From assembly GCA_020629415.1 (NCBI GenBank), contig JAHDDL010000001.1, positions 76,044-122,310 of the forward strand: DNA of 46,267 nucleotides, read 5' to 3'. The position numbers and the translations under genes are program-made. The notes below the pieces were generated by a model. That model saw only the letters and a program-made list of their open reading frames with translations. It did no database searches and was not told the origin of the DNA. Shown here one piece after another: positions 42,505 through 46,267 of this stretch (position 1 is the stretch's first letter; the number at the start of each line of letters is the position of its first letter). This stretch comes from Maribacter sp. (GTDB lineage Bacteria > Bacteroidota > Bacteroidia > Flavobacteriales > Flavobacteriaceae).

Positions 42505-42843
42505 AATCCTTACCTAATCAAAACGAAAAATATTAACTTAATAACTCAGTTTATTACAGCCATCATCGTAATCGAGAACAAACTAAGCCCCGGTACCCGT
42601 TTTACTCCCGCACAAACGGCCCAGTTTAAACAGGTAAAAGAAGCCTCTGGCGGTGCGGTGGAGTTCAAGGTGAAGTTTGATAAAGAAATAATAATTGATG
42701 GTAGACCAATTAGTTTAAATTCAAATACAAGTTTTAATGTAGAACAATCCAAAGTAATAAAATTCAATGATCATGGCACTAATGATGTGGGTACTGTTGG
42801 GATATCAGATGTTGAATTTATAAAAGATTCAAGTAAGTTATAA
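42505..42843 (+). pseudogene. 5'-truncated toxin C-terminal domain, nuclease-like
   Basis: A frame of 112 codons is open from just after the immunity fragment to a stop at 42843, with no convincing start; a GTG at 42658 is possible but would cut the domain. The segment AIIVIENKLSPGTRFTPAQTA carries an E-x-K (Glu-Asn-Lys) pattern followed by GT and a Gln, as in PD-(D/E)xK nuclease tips of polymorphic toxins. The stop is three bases before the start of the gene at 42847. The front part is GC-richer than its surroundings. I read it as the last piece of a toxin whose front is gone. Confidence 0.55.
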
Positions 42844-42846
42844 ACT

Positions 42847-43542
42847 ATGGAAATAAAACTAACGGAAGGAAAAAAGGAATTATTTGCTGTAACTCATCCA
42901 TTTTTTAAAGGGGAAGGATATAGGTTTCAGTCCAAAAGACCTGTTTTATATAGAAAAGAATTTGAAAATTTTTATGTGCAATTGTACCTACAGTTCGCAA
43001 TTAAACTCGGTAATCATTTATCCGGACCTTTCCGTATTTCTTTTAAGGAGGTTGAAAAAATAATTCTTGAAATAGGTATTCCCACAAATTCATTTGAACA
43101 CATAAAGAAAGGGGATAATATACTTTTAACAATTCATGATATACATGCTAAAGATTATGTGGATGCTATAACAAAATTGAATTTCAAGAAGTTAGATTCA
43201 TTCCGCCAATGGGGCCATGCAATTGTGGATTATGCACAAGGCCCTGGCAAGGCTTTTATAGACACCTACTCCTACCTGCCCAACGTACTCAAAGAAATGG
43301 ACCGCTTAGAGGCAGAAGGAAAAAACACGAATGAAATTTTAGTAGGGTTGGCAGATCGAAGATTTAGAGGCTTGATTATTTCCAAACTTTGTTCCGACCC
43401 TAATTTTGAAGAAAAGGTAGCCTCTCGTGATGAGGTTTTCTATAAGGTGCCCCAACTAAAAGATTGGATTCCATATTACAATAAGTTAAAAGAGCGCCTT
43501 AACACGATAGAGCATCTTTACCCGTATTATAAAAATGTGTGA
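42847..43542 (+). CDS. putative immunity protein of the second module
   Basis: A 231-residue soluble protein with no signal peptide. I do not recognise the family. It starts three bases after the toxin-like frame, which is the usual place for a cognate immunity gene. The N-terminal half (to about residue 115) is encoded by AT-rich DNA. The C-terminal half (DSFRQWGHAIVDYAQGPGKAF through YNKLKERLNTIEHLYPYYKN) uses clearly GC-richer codons, so the gene may be a mosaic of a variable front and a shared tail. Function is inferred from position only. Confidence 0.55.
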   Translation: MEIKLTEGKKELFAVTHPFFKGEGYRFQSKRPVLYRKEFENFYVQLYLQFAIKLGNHLSGPFRISFKEVEKIILEIGIPTNSFEHIKKGDNILLTIHDIHAKDYVDAITKLNFKKLDSFRQWGHAIVDYAQGPGKAFIDTYSYLPNVLKEMDRLEAEGKNTNEILVGLADRRFRGLIISKLCSDPNFEEKVASRDEVFYKVPQLKDWIPYYNKLKERLNTIEHLYPYYKNV

Positions 43543-43685
43543 GATATGAGATATTGACTCTCGCCGCTAGGACAAGCGTGACGTTCACATCTATAACATT
43601 ATCATTATAAATACGTAGTAAAGAATTAATTTTAGCTTAAATCGCTCATTAGTTTTATTAATAAAAAAGAAATACAATTTATTTT

Positions 43686-43737
43686 AATTATTGTTTTTCG
43701 ATAATTTTTATATTTTTATTATCGTTAAACAATAATT
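43686..43737. promoter_or_regulatory. long palindromic operator overlapping the DUF2975-XRE promoter
   Basis: Two 20-base arms (43686-43705 and 43718-43737) are inverted copies with 18 of 20 positions paired and a 12-base centre. The right arm ends two bases before the ATG at 43740. A Bacteroidota promoter is embedded: TTG at 43691-43693, 17 bases, then TATTTTTA at 43711-43718 (consensus TAnnTTTG). Each arm is itself a half palindrome (ATTAT...ATAAT). A repressor bound here would block transcription, and the XRE protein encoded by the same unit is the natural candidate (inference). Confidence 0.75.
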
Positions 43738-43739
43738 AT

Positions 43740-44579
43740 ATGAAACATAGTAGAGCATTACTTTCATTTTTATATTACCTATCTCTAATTGTATTTATAG
43801 TAGTTTGTTCTATATTTTCTTTCATTATCAGTTTTGAATTGTTTTCTAAATCATCACAGGTTGGTACTTTTACAAGTAGCAATCACCACTCCGTTGGATA
43901 TAATTTTCCAATTACCCTACAGACTTCTATCCCTGACTCTGTAATCACCTATTTATCGAAGGATTCTCAAAGTAGTTATCGCTATTATAAAGAATTACAA
44001 AAGGACCAACCTATTTCTTATGAGAATAAGGAATCGATAAAAAAAATTTCAAATGAAGTATCAGTAAGGCCCACTCTTGAAGAAAACTTTCATTTAGTAA
44101 CCAAAGAATTAAAAAATTCCTTTCCAATTACCATTACTGCAAATAATGTAAATTCTGATGGCTATGTAAGATTGAATTCAAATATTTTATGGATAAAATT
44201 ACTATTAGCCTTAAGAACTTATTTAGCGGTTATTTTGTTACCTATTCTGTTTATTATGATTAAAATATTTAGGAAATTGAGAATTGATTTAAATTTCAGT
44301 AAAAGACTTGCAATTGAAACGAGAGCAATTGGAATTATAATTCTTAGCTATCAATTTGTCAATACTTTTTTAATTTTAGTATTAAGTAAATATTTTACTG
44401 TAATAAAAGTAGATAGCCTATTAAACAACGAGTTTTTCGACCGGGGTCTCTATGTAAATATTACACCTCGTTTAGATTTTAATTTATATGGCTTTATACT
44501 GGGATTATCTATTATTATAATTAGTTTCTTATTTAACCAAGGTGAAATACTCAAACAAGAAAACGACTTAACCATATAA
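43740..44579 (+). CDS. DUF2975-like membrane protein
   Basis: A 279-residue protein with a first transmembrane segment at about residues 9-32, a periplasmic part of about 120 residues without recognised motifs, then three more helices (about 150-175, 190-215, 248-265). The C-terminal half, with helices around LRIDLNFSKRLAIETRAIGIIILSYQ, fits DUF2975, a family often paired with a small YozG-like XRE regulator. That partner follows two bases later. The DNA is very AT-rich. Its function is unknown; a membrane partner that controls the regulator is one idea. Confidence 0.7.
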   Translation: MKHSRALLSFLYYLSLIVFIVVCSIFSFIISFELFSKSSQVGTFTSSNHHSVGYNFPITLQTSIPDSVITYLSKDSQSSYRYYKELQKDQPISYENKESIKKISNEVSVRPTLEENFHLVTKELKNSFPITITANNVNSDGYVRLNSNILWIKLLLALRTYLAVILLPILFIMIKIFRKLRIDLNFSKRLAIETRAIGIIILSYQFVNTFLILVLSKYFTVIKVDSLLNNEFFDRGLYVNITPRLDFNLYGFILGLSIIIISFLFNQGEILKQENDLTI

Positions 44580-44581
44580 CT

Positions 44582-44788
44582 ATGAGCATCGTCGTTAACT
44601 TAAATACCGTATTAGCGGACCGTAACCTAAAGAGCAAAGAACTCGCTGAAATGATAGGTATAACGGAAGCCAACCTTTCTATTCTAAAATCGGGCAAAGC
44701 TAAAGCCATTCGTTTTTCTACCCTTGACGCTATTTGTAAAGCATTAGACTGCCAACCTGCCGATATTCTTGCTTACGAAAAGGAATAA
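44582..44788 (+). CDS. small XRE-family transcriptional regulator (YozG-like)
   Basis: A 68-residue protein that is nearly all helix-turn-helix: LNTVLADRNLKSKELAEMIGITEANLSILKSGKAKAIRFSTL is the DNA-binding core, and ALDCQPADILAYE closes the fold. It belongs to the Cro/YozG group that accompanies DUF2975 proteins. The gene begins two bases after the DUF2975 stop and ends at a terminator. It probably binds the palindrome upstream of the unit and represses it (inference). Codon use is less AT-rich than that of its partner. Confidence 0.9.
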   Translation: MSIVVNLNTVLADRNLKSKELAEMIGITEANLSILKSGKAKAIRFSTLDAICKALDCQPADILAYEKE

Positions 44789-44820
44789 AAAAAGCTACAC
44801 TTAAAAGTGTAGCCTTTTTA
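44786..44820. terminator. bidirectional terminator between the XRE gene and atpC
   Basis: GCTACACTT and AAGTGTAGC pair around AA, with A7 before and T5 after. It lies between convergent genes. Confidence 0.9.
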
Positions 44821-44841
44821 AATTATAATAAAATGTACTAA

Positions 44842-45120
44842 TTAATCTGCTAGTACAATTACTCTGTTATTCTTAAGTTCAATAGTACCGCTAGAAATTT
44901 GTAAGACGGTATTTCCACTGGCATCTTTAGTGAACTTAGAGGCATATTCTTCATCTAAAGTAATATTACCTGCAACCTTTACTTTACCTTCTTGTAATAA
45001 GGATACAATTGGGGCGTGGTCTTTTAACATTTGAAACTCGCCATTTATACCTGGTACCGTTACCGAAGTTACTTCGCCTGCAAATAATGTTGCTTCTGGT
45101 GATACAATTTCTAAATACAT
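44842..45120 (-). CDS. atpC: F1Fo ATP synthase epsilon subunit, short form
   Basis: A 92-residue protein containing only the N-terminal beta-sandwich of the epsilon subunit (MYLEIVSPEATLFAGEVTSVTVPGINGEFQMLKDHAPIVSLL). The C-terminal helical hairpin, present in proteins of about 135 residues and used for auto-inhibition in other bacteria, is absent. Bacteroidota epsilon subunits are often this short as far as I know. It follows atpD by 79 bases, in the usual beta-epsilon order. Confidence 0.95.
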   Translation of the reverse strand: MYLEIVSPEATLFAGEVTSVTVPGINGEFQMLKDHAPIVSLLQEGKVKVAGNITLDEEYASKFTKDASGNTVLQISSGTIELKNNRVIVLAD

Positions 45121-45199
45121 ATTTTTTCAGTATTCAGTAATCAGTGTTCAATAATCGAATGCAAAACTGCAAACTGCTACCGAAAACCGTTTACTAGAT
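45121..45199. repeat. short degenerate repeats in the atpD-atpC spacer
   Basis: The spacer holds three copies of a 7-base unit (CAGTATT, CAGTAAT, CAGTGTT at 45128-45148) and a GCAAAACT-GCAAACT-GC repeat (45161-45177). It looks like a mosaic of small repeats rather than a promoter. Both genes are probably still cotranscribed. Confidence 0.5.

Positions 45200-46267
<1,068 letters not shown>

Noticed and set aside
42546..42767. Minus-strand frame of 73 codons over the toxin tip
   Set aside because: The plus-strand frame has a recognisable ExK pattern and the right spacing to the immunity gene; the minus frame has no features.

Overview
The window reads as one chromosomal piece of an AT-rich member of the Flavobacteriaceae (Bacteroidota). 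The grounds are gliding genes gldD and gldE beside ssb and mutY, an L21 ribosomal protein with a C-terminal helix-hairpin-helix tail, Bacteroidota-type promoter elements (TAnnTTTG), few Shine-Dalgarno sequences, and many families common in flavobacteria (DUF4301, DUF3332, DUF4199, DUF3667, DUF3575, GIN domain). A marine genus near Maribacter or Zobellia is a guess only. I saw no tRNA, rRNA, CRISPR array, transposase or integrase.

Layout. 1-3360: a sigma-54 response regulator (cut by the window edge) and three small paralogous secreted PepSY-like proteins, all on the minus strand, plus an unexplained stretch with its own terminator. 3381-6316: a four-gene overlapping minus-strand operon (YkoF-like protein, PnuC, NadR-like kinase, DUF4301), followed by a phosphopantetheinyl transferase divergent from ahcY. 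8449-11770: a lipoprotein, small membrane proteins, a HAD nucleotidase and rpmA/rplU. 11953-15355: a pair of secreted M16 proteases, one with the zinc motif and one without. 15428-19046: GIN-domain protein, DMT transporter, a secreted metal-binding domain with a lipoprotein, and a PLP-dependent dehydratase. 19053-22493: gldD, gldE, ssb, mutY. 22621-26118: HU, a 29-residue basic ribosome-type protein, RNase G, DUF3667 and recX. 26128-34492: the biotin genes bioB, a ketoacyl synthase, bioA, bioD, a DUF2007 gene and bioF, with an opposite-strand GT39 gene between bioA and bioD. 34801-40267: a PAS-rich sensor-like protein without an ATPase domain plus a response regulator, an M61 protease and a GNAT acetyltransferase.

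40268-43600 is the accessory part. It holds two modules in which the tail end of a toxin-like reading frame sits directly before an immunity-type gene. It also holds decayed second copies of the immunity gene's 3' end and of the acetyltransferase's 3' end, and a DUF3575 barrel gene. No full-length toxin is present, so this looks like an orphan toxin-tip/immunity graveyard. Next comes a DUF2975 membrane protein with a small XRE regulator. Its promoter is embedded in a long palindrome (18 of 20 arm positions paired) that ends just before the start codon. The window closes with atpC (short form) and the 3' part of atpD.

The observations most worth following are the orphan toxin/immunity region, the DUF2975-XRE operator, the ketoacyl synthase in the biotin cluster with an in-frame palindromic repeat insertion, the YkoF/PnuC/NadR-like/DUF4301 operon, and the PepSY-like trio beside the sigma-54 regulator.
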